The notes beneath the pieces are model-generated. The model saw only the letters and a program-made list of their open reading frames with translations. It was not told the origin of the DNA and ran no database searches. Positions 24,760 through 32,746 of a DNA stretch of 64,000 nucleotides are shown piece after piece. The DNA is from an archaeon. Lineage in GTDB: Archaea > Micrarchaeota > Micrarchaeia > Anstonellales > Bilamarchaeaceae. The stretch is from assembly GCA_020053355.1 (NCBI GenBank), contig JAGVNI010000006.1, forward strand, positions 34,451 through 98,450, in the 5' to 3' direction. Position 1 is the first letter of the stretch. Each line of letters begins with the position of its first letter. Both the position numbers and the translations under genes were made by a program.

Positions 24760-25119
24760 CTAATCACTCCCTTCCCTGCCTTCAACACTAATCGTGCAGA
24801 TATTCCCGGTAGATATTTTCGATGGCGTAATCGTGATTTTCTTGCCGTCCGGCAGAGTGATTCTGCTCTCCTTTTCCATGGGGTATCCTCCGCGCACGAC
24901 GCTTTCCCCTCCCTGTGTGATGTCGATGATGGCGCACCCGTCCGGCCGAATCCCATCGAACCTGAAATTCAATCCGCCTGAGTGCATCGGGCCGTTGTTC
25001 TCCCCCATAATCATCTCTGCCCGGGGATTCTTTCTCCTGAATGGGAGCGGCTCGCCCTTCTCTATTGCATGGCGTAAATCCCGCCTCCTTCCCTCATCAA
25101 AAAGCGTCTGTAGTGCCAA
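24760..25119 (-). CDS. LFDE-x-RR family protein 4, beta-domain subtype
   Basis: 119 residues, starting at TTG 25119. The shared module 'LQTLFDEGRRRDLRHAIEKG' and 'PLPFRRKNP' is followed by a beta-rich domain ('GLNFRFDGIRPDGCAIIDI', 'RITLPDGKKITITP') related in pattern to the C-terminal domains of members 2 and 3. No membrane segment or signal peptide. The tight 1-base spacing on both sides shows cassette organisation. Confidence 0.78.
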   Translation of the reverse strand: MALQTLFDEGRRRDLRHAIEKGEPLPFRRKNPRAEMIMGENNGPMHSGGLNFRFDGIRPDGCAIIDITQGGESVVRGGYPMEKESRITLPDGKKITITPSKISTGNICTISVEGREGSD

Positions 25120-25120
25120 A

Positions 25121-25534
25121 TCAATCCCTCGATTCCTGCCTGACCGTGACGGTCACGACATCCTGCCCCGACACGTCGCGGGCCTCTTTCGCTTCCAAAG
25201 TGAAATATGCGGGGCTGGTCGCATCCGGATTGAAGTCTTTCATTTCTTTTCGCCCGATTTTCACATGCACCTTTCTCGCCTTGCCATCATTCCCGTTCCC
25301 CTTTTCGACCATGACAATCGCGTTTTTTCCATCTACGCCAATATACCTGAAACCGAACCCCCCGATTTTAACCTGCAGCCCAAGCGTAAGTTGGTCGCGC
25401 CTGAGCGCCCGGCGTTCATCCATCGAATCAGGGGCCGGCTTCCTGTGCTTAATTAGCGCGATGACATCCCCTTTTTTGAGGGCTTCCCGTACCCTATCCC
25501 TCCTGTTTTTATCGAAAAGCGCTTGGACTGCCAT
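25121..25534 (-). CDS. LFDE-x-RR family protein 3, beta-domain subtype
   Basis: 137 residues. N-terminal 'MAVQALFDKNRRDRVREALK' is the most diverged copy of the shared module (Val-Ile-Ala replaces the Pro-x-x-Phe part). The rest is a predicted beta sandwich: 'LQVKIGGFGFRYIGVDGKNA', 'RKVHVKIGRKEM', 'DVVTVTV'. The ATG follows the stop of member 2 directly (TAA-ATG). Function unknown; the domain pattern recalls small beta domains of archaeal surface proteins, but no signal peptide is present. Confidence 0.78.
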   Translation of the reverse strand: MAVQALFDKNRRDRVREALKKGDVIALIKHRKPAPDSMDERRALRRDQLTLGLQVKIGGFGFRYIGVDGKNAIVMVEKGNGNDGKARKVHVKIGRKEMKDFNPDATSPAYFTLEAKEARDVSGQDVVTVTVRQESRD

Positions 25535-25948
25535 TTAATCGCTCTCCGCGTACATCGATTCCACCACGATGGCGGCCTGCATCTGGGATTTTTCGCAAAC
25601 CTGCGGCGCAATCCTCACCCTCGTCCCGTCCGCCGGATAATCGATTACCGTTTCCCTGCCAATCGGCAGCGTTTTCGTCTCTGTCAGGCCATCCCCGCAC
25701 TTGATGCCCATTGCAATGTTGTTTCCTGCCACAGGCCCGTTGTATATGAAATAAAATCCGCCTATCTTGTAGCTTTCACCGATGGAAAGCCTGCCATCGT
25801 ATGCGCCCTTGGCGGCTTGGGAAGAACTCAACTCCGGTTCCGTGCTGTCTATTTTCGGCTCCCTGCTCCGGAAAACGATGGGCTTGCCGCTATGAACGGC
25901 TCCCCGGATTTCCTGCCTCCTTGTCTCATCGAACAGTGCGCGAATCAT
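25535..25948 (-). CDS. LFDE-x-RR family protein 2, beta-domain subtype
   Basis: 137 residues. 'MIRALFDETRRQEIRGAVHS' and 'PIVFRSREP' form the shared module. A linker leads to a beta-rich domain: 'LSIGESYKIGGFYFIYNGP', 'NNIAMGIKCGDG', 'LPIGRETVIDYPADGTRVRI'. It aligns by eye with member 3 over 'KIGGF-x-F-x-Y'. ATGA overlap with member 1. Two Cys are present. Function unknown. Confidence 0.78.
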   Translation of the reverse strand: MIRALFDETRRQEIRGAVHSGKPIVFRSREPKIDSTEPELSSSQAAKGAYDGRLSIGESYKIGGFYFIYNGPVAGNNIAMGIKCGDGLTETKTLPIGRETVIDYPADGTRVRIAPQVCEKSQMQAAIVVESMYAESD

Positions 25949-26409
25949 GGGCCCACCTTGCCTTTGGTTCCGAGCGTTGCGCGAATGGCGTCTTCTGCTT
26001 GCACCCGTTCTAGAAGTTGAAATATTAGCGCATATAGCTCTAATTGGGCGAGCATCATCTCCTCAGCCGGGGTGTATGTTACACTGATGCCATGCTTCGC
26101 ATCAAAGAATTTATACCCGACAGCGACTTCCAGATGCTCGATTTCTTCGCTTCCATGCTCTGCGGCAATCTCTCCCATTTTTTTCTCGTTATATTCCGTT
26201 GCACGGTCAAGCCGGTCCTTTGTTGCATCCCCCGATTCACGGATGCTTCGTATGAACGCGCGAATCTCGCAAGCGGCAGCGTTTTCGTTCCGGGCAGGTT
26301 CTGACAACCCCGGATTTTTCATGCGCTGGAATGGCAGGGGCTCGCCCTTCTCTAACGCCTTCTGGATATCGGTTCTCCTGCCTTTGTCGAATAGTGTCTT
26401 GAGTGTCAT
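25945..26409 (-). CDS. LFDE-x-RR family protein 1, helical subtype
   Basis: 154 residues from ATG 26409 (GTG 26412 is one codon earlier). First gene of the cassette, directly after its promoter. Shared module: 'MTLKTLFDKGRRTDIQKALE' and 'PLPFQRMKNP'. The C-terminal part is long and helical, possibly coiled coil ('RAFIRSIRESGDATKDRLDR', 'EEMMLAQLELYALIFQLLER'). It overlaps member 2 by ATGA. Function unknown. Confidence 0.78.
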   Translation of the reverse strand: MTLKTLFDKGRRTDIQKALEKGEPLPFQRMKNPGLSEPARNENAAACEIRAFIRSIRESGDATKDRLDRATEYNEKKMGEIAAEHGSEEIEHLEVAVGYKFFDAKHGISVTYTPAEEMMLAQLELYALIFQLLERVQAEDAIRATLGTKGKVGP

Positions 26410-26445
26410 CACTGGCCTCTGGTGGATAATCTGTGCACCAAAGGC

Positions 26446-26455
26446 CTTTTAAAAC
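26446..26455 (-). promoter_or_regulatory. TATA box of the LFDE-x-RR operon
   Basis: On the minus strand 'gttttaaaag' lies about 40 bases upstream of the first cassette gene. No equally good box is seen inside the cassette, so all six genes are probably one transcript. Confidence 0.5.
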
Positions 26456-26506
26456 CTATTTTTACGCCATTTACCACACTAAAACAATAAAACAAGGCTA
26501 AGCGGC

Positions 26507-27607
26507 TTAAGTGGTGATTCTGTCCACCATCTTCTTCTTTTCGGCGTCCTTGACTTCCATGGCGATGCGCCTGCCGAAGGAAACGCTTTCGCGGAAAAGG
26601 TAGCCTGAATACGGCGTGAAGCGGGTTCCTGGGGAGCCGGGCATCCTAAGCGAGATGTCGAAGCACGTGAACTTCTCCCCGTTATCCTCGATGAACGCGC
26701 CCTGGAGGGCGAATGGGCCGATGATGCCGTCCTTGTACTCCTTTTGCACTGCGCGGACGAACTTCTCGCCGATTTCAAAGCACTGGTCAAGGAGCGATTC
26801 GCGCATTGTGCAGGCGATATGCCCGACTTCTATGGTCGAAGGCTGCTGCATCTTCAGGAGTTCCAGTTGCACATCCGCAGGCATCCGGAGATAGCCGTCG
26901 ATATTCGTCTGCCTCCTCGTATCGAGCCCCAGAAGCTCCAGTTCCTCATGGACAGGAGAATAGAAAAAGTTCAGGTTGAAGTGCGAGCCCACGATATATT
27001 CCTCGACTGTGGCTTTCGAGAGCTGCTCCTCAGTAGTCTTTCCGCTTTTCACAAGGGCTTCCGAGCGCTCTTTGTATTCCTCATAGCTCCGTGCCAGGAA
27101 GAACGCCCGTTCATACGTCCTTTTCGCCTCGCTCACTTTCACGATGCAGAGCCTGTCGATGTCTTTCGGGGACTTGAACTTCTTAGGTGTGCGCATCCCG
27201 GCCTTCTCCATAAGGTAATACTGGTTCTTCGGCGCATCGCGCTCCTCGGCTCGGAGCAGGTACTTGTTCCCAAAGACCGGAATCGTGAACTGCTTCTCGA
27301 TTGCCTCGTAGCCCACATACACGGCGAACGAGCGGTTCGGGACGAAGATGGCGTTGCGCTTGTTGAGGAAATCGATGTTCTGAGGCAGGACCATCTCGCT
27401 GAACTTGTTGACAAGAAGAAGCTCGTCCACCACGCCGATTTCTTTGGTTACGCCTCCGGTCTCCCGTTTCCGGGTCTTGTACGGCCCCAGATACGTCTTC
27501 TCCCTGCCCCTCTGCGCAACTACAAGAGTATTGAAGCCCTCCTGCTTCGCGCCTTCGCTGACATCCAAAGCCGAGTGGCTACCTAATGTAGAAATAGTGT
27601 GCTTCAT
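26507..27607 (-). CDS. purP: formate-dependent AICAR formyltransferase (FAICAR synthetase)
   Basis: 366 residues, matching archaeal PurP, an ATP-grasp enzyme that formylates AICAR with formate and ATP instead of folate. Family traits are 'STLGSHSALDVSEGAKQEGF' at the N-terminus and 'GPFALQGAF', 'FDISLRMPGSPG' and 'ARIAMEV'-like blocks near the C-terminus. An 'aatattaacc' box lies about 25 bases upstream. With purQ it shows de novo purine synthesis. A loop (about residues 44-52, 'KTRKRETGG') is encoded by a 'cccggaaacggg' motif shared with other genes. Confidence 0.95.
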   Translation of the reverse strand: MKHTISTLGSHSALDVSEGAKQEGFNTLVVAQRGREKTYLGPYKTRKRETGGVTKEIGVVDELLLVNKFSEMVLPQNIDFLNKRNAIFVPNRSFAVYVGYEAIEKQFTIPVFGNKYLLRAEERDAPKNQYYLMEKAGMRTPKKFKSPKDIDRLCIVKVSEAKRTYERAFFLARSYEEYKERSEALVKSGKTTEEQLSKATVEEYIVGSHFNLNFFYSPVHEELELLGLDTRRQTNIDGYLRMPADVQLELLKMQQPSTIEVGHIACTMRESLLDQCFEIGEKFVRAVQKEYKDGIIGPFALQGAFIEDNGEKFTCFDISLRMPGSPGTRFTPYSGYLFRESVSFGRRIAMEVKDAEKKKMVDRITT

Positions 27608-27629
27608 GACGCCATTTTGACCATGAAGG

Positions 27630-30434
27630 TTAATATTCCCGTTTCTTCGGCTTCCAATCCGGGTCGCAGTCGTACGGGGTGGAAAGGAGGCTATCGAGCT
27701 GTTTCACAGTCACCCTGTAGTCCTCCCTGTATTCATCAATATAAGTGTTGCTGAAAAAATCGCTCTGGCCTGCAGCCTGCCTCCAGCCGCCCATCCATGG
27801 CGAACCATCCGCCCATTCCGAGAGGCCTTTTTCATAAGCGGTTCTGGCCTTGCAGTCATTGTCTTTGGTGATGACTCCTCGTTCGACCCACAGGAGGTTC
27901 GTCGGGTTGGCCGAGGCGCTTTTCATCCATACCTGCCAGCTGATTCTGGAAACGAACGGCGCTTCCCATCCGCTGTCCAATCCCCTTGCCGCAAGCTCCT
28001 TCCTCACCGCTCCGATGACCTGCGGGAAAGTGCCAATCAAGGTATATCGCAGCATGTTATACGCCATGTACGCCCTGCACACCTCCGCCCCGTTCCCGCG
28101 CATTCTCATATCCAATCCATTAGGCAGGTTGCGGACCAGCTGGTAGCGTTCGTTATATCCCATCCGGGCGAACTGTTCCCTTGCCTTCGGATTGGTTTTT
28201 TCGGTGAGCAGGAGCGGTATCAGCATATATGGGACCATCTTCACGGAATTGAAAAACATGTCCTCGCCCATTCCCCCCAAAGCGAGCATGTGAGTTCCGC
28301 CGGATTGCCAGCTCAGGTTTCGGGCGCGGAGCGCTTCGGCCCACTCGAAATGCTTTTTCCAGAATTCCGCTCCCCGCCTTTCGTCAAGGTACCAGAGCGA
28401 TAACGCCATCCTGCCGCCCTCTTCCGCGGTTTTCCTCCTCTCATCCGCCGAATCGGCCGCATGAGGCTTTCCGAGCTCCCTCAGCTTCAGCGCTAGATAG
28501 CCGTTCATTTCGGCAATCATGCCGTAAAGCTCGGCGCGGCCGTAATCAGTCAACTCTTTCCTGCCTGTCAATTTCGATAAGTCATCCACCGCTTCCGCGA
28601 CAAGCTGGACATTCTCCAATTCCTTGCTTTCGGGTTTTCCCCCCGCATCCCGGGTTTCCTCTACCTCAACCGGAATATCCTCTGCCTGCTTTTGCTCCGC
28701 CTTCTCCCTGGACCCGCAGTCAAGGATTGCCTTATCATCCGCATAGGCCCAGGAATACCCATCCCAATTGTATCCCCTGGAAGCGAAACGAAGCCCCCTG
28801 GCGGCTTTCTGGCTGATTATCCCAGAAACATTCCTGGTGCCGTATACTTCCTGCATGATGCGGTCCTCTGGATTCCAGTATTCGCCCGAAGCCTGCTGGG
28901 TCTGGATGCGCGGCAGGGCGGCTTGCGCCTTTAAGGGCATATGCGGTGGAAAACCCAGCCCTAAGATGACCAAGCTTAATGCAACCGAATCAGCAATCAT
29001 CTTGACGCTCAGGTCCACCTCCGACATGTCTATCGGGGTGTTCCGGTATCTGCCGATTCCCCTTATCCAGAACGGAAACATCATTCCCGGAAACCTGTCT
29101 TTGCACAGCGGATAATCAAACCCGCCCCCGTGAACCAAGTATCTTGCGATGAGGCTCTCCGCGGAGAACGCCTTGCCTCCCGGACATCTCTCCATGCCGG
29201 TGACCAGGTCCCTCATGGCAAAGCGGTTGAAAATGACCGGGGCGAGGTGTGTCGAATATGAGACGAGCATCACATCCTTCTCCCCTGCGTCATAGGCCAA
29301 TGCCGCCACGAGCTGAGAGAGCGCCTCGCAGTTGCCGCCTCCTGCAAACAGGGCATCGGAGAGCGTGCGCTTGCTGAGCCGGTATCGCATCCTGCCTAGC
29401 GCTTCCGGAACTGCTCTGGGAAGGCTTGACCCCCCGTCAATCCCGTTGCGGAGGGAATCAAGGAGGGCATCATAACTGGCCATCGCCTTTTCCGCATCAA
29501 ATGTGCGGCCATGCTCTTCTGCATCGATGCGGTTCGCGTTTATCAGGAATTCCCCCAGCCGGAACGTCCCCTTCTCAATATCGCGGAATGCCCTTTGCCG
29601 AAGCCCAATCCTTTCATGCGACATATCCCGTTTGTCAAGCGTATCTTCCTCGCGCTTTTTCGAGGGCACGGCCGCCGATGCGATTCCTAAAAGGCCAAGC
29701 GCCAGCGGGAAAGCCCATCTCGAATCGAATCCTTCCCTTGGCTCTATTCCATGCCTCGCTGCATACTCCCTGATGATGTCCTCGGGCTTCCCTTCATGCG
29801 CTTCCGGGGCCTTTTCACCGCTGACAAGGTCGAACTTATCGCCATCGCTCCTGTATATGGCCCTTGCATCCCCCGAATTGCCCCCCTGGTAGGACAGCCA
29901 TGCATCGTCGCTCCCGGCCGCGCCTGAATCATGGATGATGGAAAACAGCAGCAGCGCTTTCTGGCCCTGCGAGCCGACAGAATCAAGCAGCGCATCGCTC
30001 ATTCTCGCATCGCTTGAGCGCACGAGGGGCATCTTCAGCCCGGCGGTTGCAGCCGCTTTCAGGACGTCGTTCCCTTCCGCAAGCGACGAATCGAACTTAT
30101 CTATGTATCCCGAATATGCATCCAGGGTGCGGATGGGGTAAGCCGGTTTCCCCTCTGCCAGGGAATCGATGCATTCGGAACTTATGAGAAAACGGCCGGC
30201 TTCGAATTCCCCGTCGCTGCTTTTTTTCAGGGCGTCCGAAACCAGGGCCTCCCGGGCTGATTGGGCGCTTCTTTTTTCAGGCATCCTGGACAATGCCCCG
30301 TCTGCAGTTTTGCCGCTGCAGGTTTCAAGCAGCAGGCTCGCTTCATGCCCAAGGGGGTGCCTCAAAGCCGCCGCGCTGATTCCAGCGGCATGCAGCAATG
30401 CGGCTGATGCCAGGTACCTGTGAAGCCTGTTCAC
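27630..30434 (-). CDS. large exported protein with duplicated transglutaminase-like domain
   Basis: 934 residues, starting at GTG 30434, about 27 bases after 'tttaaaaaa'. Residues 1-23 look like a signal peptide or anchor; a second hydrophobic helix is near 243-259. Two related domains lie on either side: copy 1 about 74-225, copy 2 about 285-440. Copy 2 has 'GGGNCEALSQLVAALAYDAG' and a His in 'YSTHLAPVIF', like the Cys-His of transglutaminase/papain-like enzymes. Copy 1 aligns ('SDALLDSVGSQGQKALLLFS') but lacks the Cys. The C-terminal half is helical with many Trp and Tyr. Probably a surface hydrolase or cross-linker; function inferred. Confidence 0.7.
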   Translation of the reverse strand: MNRLHRYLASAALLHAAGISAAALRHPLGHEASLLLETCSGKTADGALSRMPEKRSAQSAREALVSDALKKSSDGEFEAGRFLISSECIDSLAEGKPAYPIRTLDAYSGYIDKFDSSLAEGNDVLKAAATAGLKMPLVRSSDARMSDALLDSVGSQGQKALLLFSIIHDSGAAGSDDAWLSYQGGNSGDARAIYRSDGDKFDLVSGEKAPEAHEGKPEDIIREYAARHGIEPREGFDSRWAFPLALGLLGIASAAVPSKKREEDTLDKRDMSHERIGLRQRAFRDIEKGTFRLGEFLINANRIDAEEHGRTFDAEKAMASYDALLDSLRNGIDGGSSLPRAVPEALGRMRYRLSKRTLSDALFAGGGNCEALSQLVAALAYDAGEKDVMLVSYSTHLAPVIFNRFAMRDLVTGMERCPGGKAFSAESLIARYLVHGGGFDYPLCKDRFPGMMFPFWIRGIGRYRNTPIDMSEVDLSVKMIADSVALSLVILGLGFPPHMPLKAQAALPRIQTQQASGEYWNPEDRIMQEVYGTRNVSGIISQKAARGLRFASRGYNWDGYSWAYADDKAILDCGSREKAEQKQAEDIPVEVEETRDAGGKPESKELENVQLVAEAVDDLSKLTGRKELTDYGRAELYGMIAEMNGYLALKLRELGKPHAADSADERRKTAEEGGRMALSLWYLDERRGAEFWKKHFEWAEALRARNLSWQSGGTHMLALGGMGEDMFFNSVKMVPYMLIPLLLTEKTNPKAREQFARMGYNERYQLVRNLPNGLDMRMRGNGAEVCRAYMAYNMLRYTLIGTFPQVIGAVRKELAARGLDSGWEAPFVSRISWQVWMKSASANPTNLLWVERGVITKDNDCKARTAYEKGLSEWADGSPWMGGWRQAAGQSDFFSNTYIDEYREDYRVTVKQLDSLLSTPYDCDPDWKPKKREY

Positions 30435-30560
30435 AGGGATGACTTTGCCGGGAACGTTTTTTAAATGTTGTTAAATTAGTAATTTTATGTTAATACTGCG
30501 GCAATACGCGCCTCCCGGGCCTCCTCATGATTTATATAGATTAACGGAGAGGACAAACCT

Positions 30561-31388
30561 ATGAGGAAAGCGCTTATCCTGCTGCTCGTCCTAGCCGCAT
30601 CCATCCATGCCGACTTCCTCATCGAACGGGTGGATGTAGTAATCAGCGACATCAATGCTGATGGCAGTGCGAAGGTGCACGAGAGCATCAAGTTCGTCAT
30701 GTTCGGCAACTACTCCAGCTCCCTATACGACAGCGGCATATCGAATACTGAACTGTCCTTCTGGTCCACGAACACGGGCCTAAAAGACGTCAAATTCCAC
30801 GTGAATCCGGCCATAGTCGACATCCGCGATTTGCGCCTCCGGCCGCAGCCCCGGACGAAATGCAATCCCATCCAGGGGATATGCCACGGCGAACTGATAC
30901 TGGATTACTGGGCGTTCCCCACCTACATGGACAACCAGACGTTCGATATGGAGCCCGGCACCGGCCTTTTCACCATAGAAAAATACAAGCCAAGGACCAG
31001 GCGCTATACCATCAACCCGGCTGCGTTGTCCTTCACGACCACCCCGGAAGGGAACATCATCCTGGATGACAATGTCTACCTCACAATCAACCCGCCTGAT
31101 GCGGCCAAGGTCCTGGACATCAACCCCCAGCCGACGGATTCGAGCATCCAGCTGCCCTCTTCAATCGCATCCCTGACATGGACCGACATCGTCCTGGTCA
31201 AGTTCTCGCTCGTTTTCGACGAGGAGGACAGCATAGACAAGGAAGTCACGGATTTCTTCGGCGGGATATTCCTAGGGACAAGCAGGCTGCTTGGCGGCCC
31301 CCAGGGCCCGGCGGTCATCGCGCTTGCCGCTGTCATTATAGGCTCTTTCCTTTACATTACGATGGCTAAACGGCGAGGCGAGGAATAA
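30561..31388 (+). CDS. membrane-anchored exported protein
   Basis: 275 residues: signal peptide (1-17, ending 'IHA'), a beta-rich outer domain with a Cys pair ('TKCNPIQGICHG') and some N-glycosylation sequons, and a C-terminal membrane helix (about 248-267) with a 'KRR' stop. A TATA box ('atttatata') is 27 bases upstream. Its stop overlaps the pheS ATG (TAATG). The opening 'ERVDVVISDINADGSAKVHE' recalls archaeal surface domains of the DUF2207 sort, but the match is uncertain. Confidence 0.72.
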   Translation: MRKALILLLVLAASIHADFLIERVDVVISDINADGSAKVHESIKFVMFGNYSSSLYDSGISNTELSFWSTNTGLKDVKFHVNPAIVDIRDLRLRPQPRTKCNPIQGICHGELILDYWAFPTYMDNQTFDMEPGTGLFTIEKYKPRTRRYTINPAALSFTTTPEGNIILDDNVYLTINPPDAAKVLDINPQPTDSSIQLPSSIASLTWTDIVLVKFSLVFDEEDSIDKEVTDFFGGIFLGTSRLLGGPQGPAVIALAAVIIGSFLYITMAKRRGEE

Positions 31389-32746
31389 TGTACAAAGGGT
31401 CAGACAAGGTACTTCGGCTAATAATTTCGGCAAGGCGCACGACCGCGGAGATTGCGAAGGAGACCGGCCTCAACGAGGACAGCATAAGGAGGATAGCAGA
31501 AGCCCTTAAAGGCGATGGATATGCCACAATAGAGACAACCGAGTCGCTCCACGGAATCCCCACTGCCGAGCTGGAGCGCTATGCGGGGAGCGTCTTCCCT
31601 GAGGTTTCCGTCCACCGCAAAGCCCTCCGGGGCGCAATGGTTGCTGACCTGACCCCTGATGAGAAATCAATAGGGATACGGTGGGCACGCGTCAAGGGGT
31701 TCATCGCCATCGAAGGCGGGAAGCTTGTTCCGGAAAAGGACGAGTCCGAAGTCGGAGAGGTTGCGAAGCGGATGAGCGAGGCGTTCTCGCAGCTTGCAAG
31801 GAGCGGGCGGTGCGAGGATGCCGAGATTTTCGAAGAGCTTTTCGAGCGCCGCCTGCTCGAGCGCAAGCTGGTGAAGACGAACACGGTAATCTACAGCGGC
31901 AAGAAGGTGGACTGGTCGCTTTTCGAGGAGAAATTCGATGTCAACGTGCCTGGCCAGAACGCCCGCGTGGGCAAGAACCATCCGGTCACCAAGCTTACGA
32001 ACCACCTGCGGACGATAATGTCCGAACTCGGCTTCCAGGAGATGGAAGGCGACATCATCGAGAGCTCGTTCTGGAACTTCGACGCGCTTTTCCAGCCCCA
32101 GGACCACCCGGCCCGCGAATTGGCTGACACGTTCTACATCAAGGGGGACTCCCCGCTTCCTGAGGATGAGGAGCTCGTTTCGCGCGTCAAAAAGGCGCAT
32201 GAGGAAGGCTGGAAATACCAATGGGACCCGAAAGAGGCGTCGAAGACAGTGCTGAGGACGCACACGACCGCGGTCTCGGCCCGATACGTGGCCGCAATCA
32301 AGGACAAGCGGCCCCGCAAATATTTCGCCATAGGGCGGGTTTTCCGCAACGAGGCCACGGATTACAAGCACCTGGCCGAATTCCACCAAATCGAGGGCAT
32401 CATCGCATGGGAGGGGGCGACATTCACAGACCTCCTAGGAGTCCTCAAGGAGATTTACGGCAAACTGGGCTTCGAGAAGATACGCTTCCGGCCGAGCTTC
32501 TTCCCATATACCGAGCCGAGCCTTGAGATAGAGGTTTACTTCGAAGAACGCAAGCAATGGATGGAGCTTGGCGGCGCCGGCATCTTCAGGCCCGAAGTGA
32601 GCATCCCGCTTGCCGGGGTGTATCCGGTGCTTGCCTGGGGGCTTTCGCTCGAGCGTCCGCTCATGCTTAAACTGGAGCTGGATGATATCCGCGACCTTTA
32701 CCGGAACGACGTCGATTTCCTGACATCCGCAAGGCTGGACCTATGA
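31388..32746 (+). CDS. pheS: phenylalanyl-tRNA synthetase alpha subunit
   Basis: 452 residues with the archaeal/eukaryotic arrangement. An N-terminal winged-helix tRNA-binding region (1 to about 150) is followed by the class II core, including 'HPVTKLTNHLRTIMSELGF', motif 2 'IGRVFRNEATDYKHLAEFHQ' and motif 3 'GGAGIFRPEV'/'WGLSLERPLML'. It charges tRNA-Phe with PheT, which is not in the window. Flanked in one operon by three exported or membrane proteins, an unusual setting. Confidence 0.96.
   Translation: MYKGSDKVLRLIISARRTTAEIAKETGLNEDSIRRIAEALKGDGYATIETTESLHGIPTAELERYAGSVFPEVSVHRKALRGAMVADLTPDEKSIGIRWARVKGFIAIEGGKLVPEKDESEVGEVAKRMSEAFSQLARSGRCEDAEIFEELFERRLLERKLVKTNTVIYSGKKVDWSLFEEKFDVNVPGQNARVGKNHPVTKLTNHLRTIMSELGFQEMEGDIIESSFWNFDALFQPQDHPARELADTFYIKGDSPLPEDEELVSRVKKAHEEGWKYQWDPKEASKTVLRTHTTAVSARYVAAIKDKRPRKYFAIGRVFRNEATDYKHLAEFHQIEGIIAWEGATFTDLLGVLKEIYGKLGFEKIRFRPSFFPYTEPSLEIEVYFEERKQWMELGGAGIFRPEVSIPLAGVYPVLAWGLSLERPLMLKLELDDIRDLYRNDVDFLTSARLDL

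Noticed and set aside
24794-25456. Rightward ORFs across the LFDE-x-RR cassette
   Set aside because: The minus-strand reading shows a repeated conserved module and operon spacing; the plus-strand frames show neither.
26744-27586. 280-residue rightward ORF opposite purP
   Set aside because: Antisense to purP; composition is that of a mirror frame.
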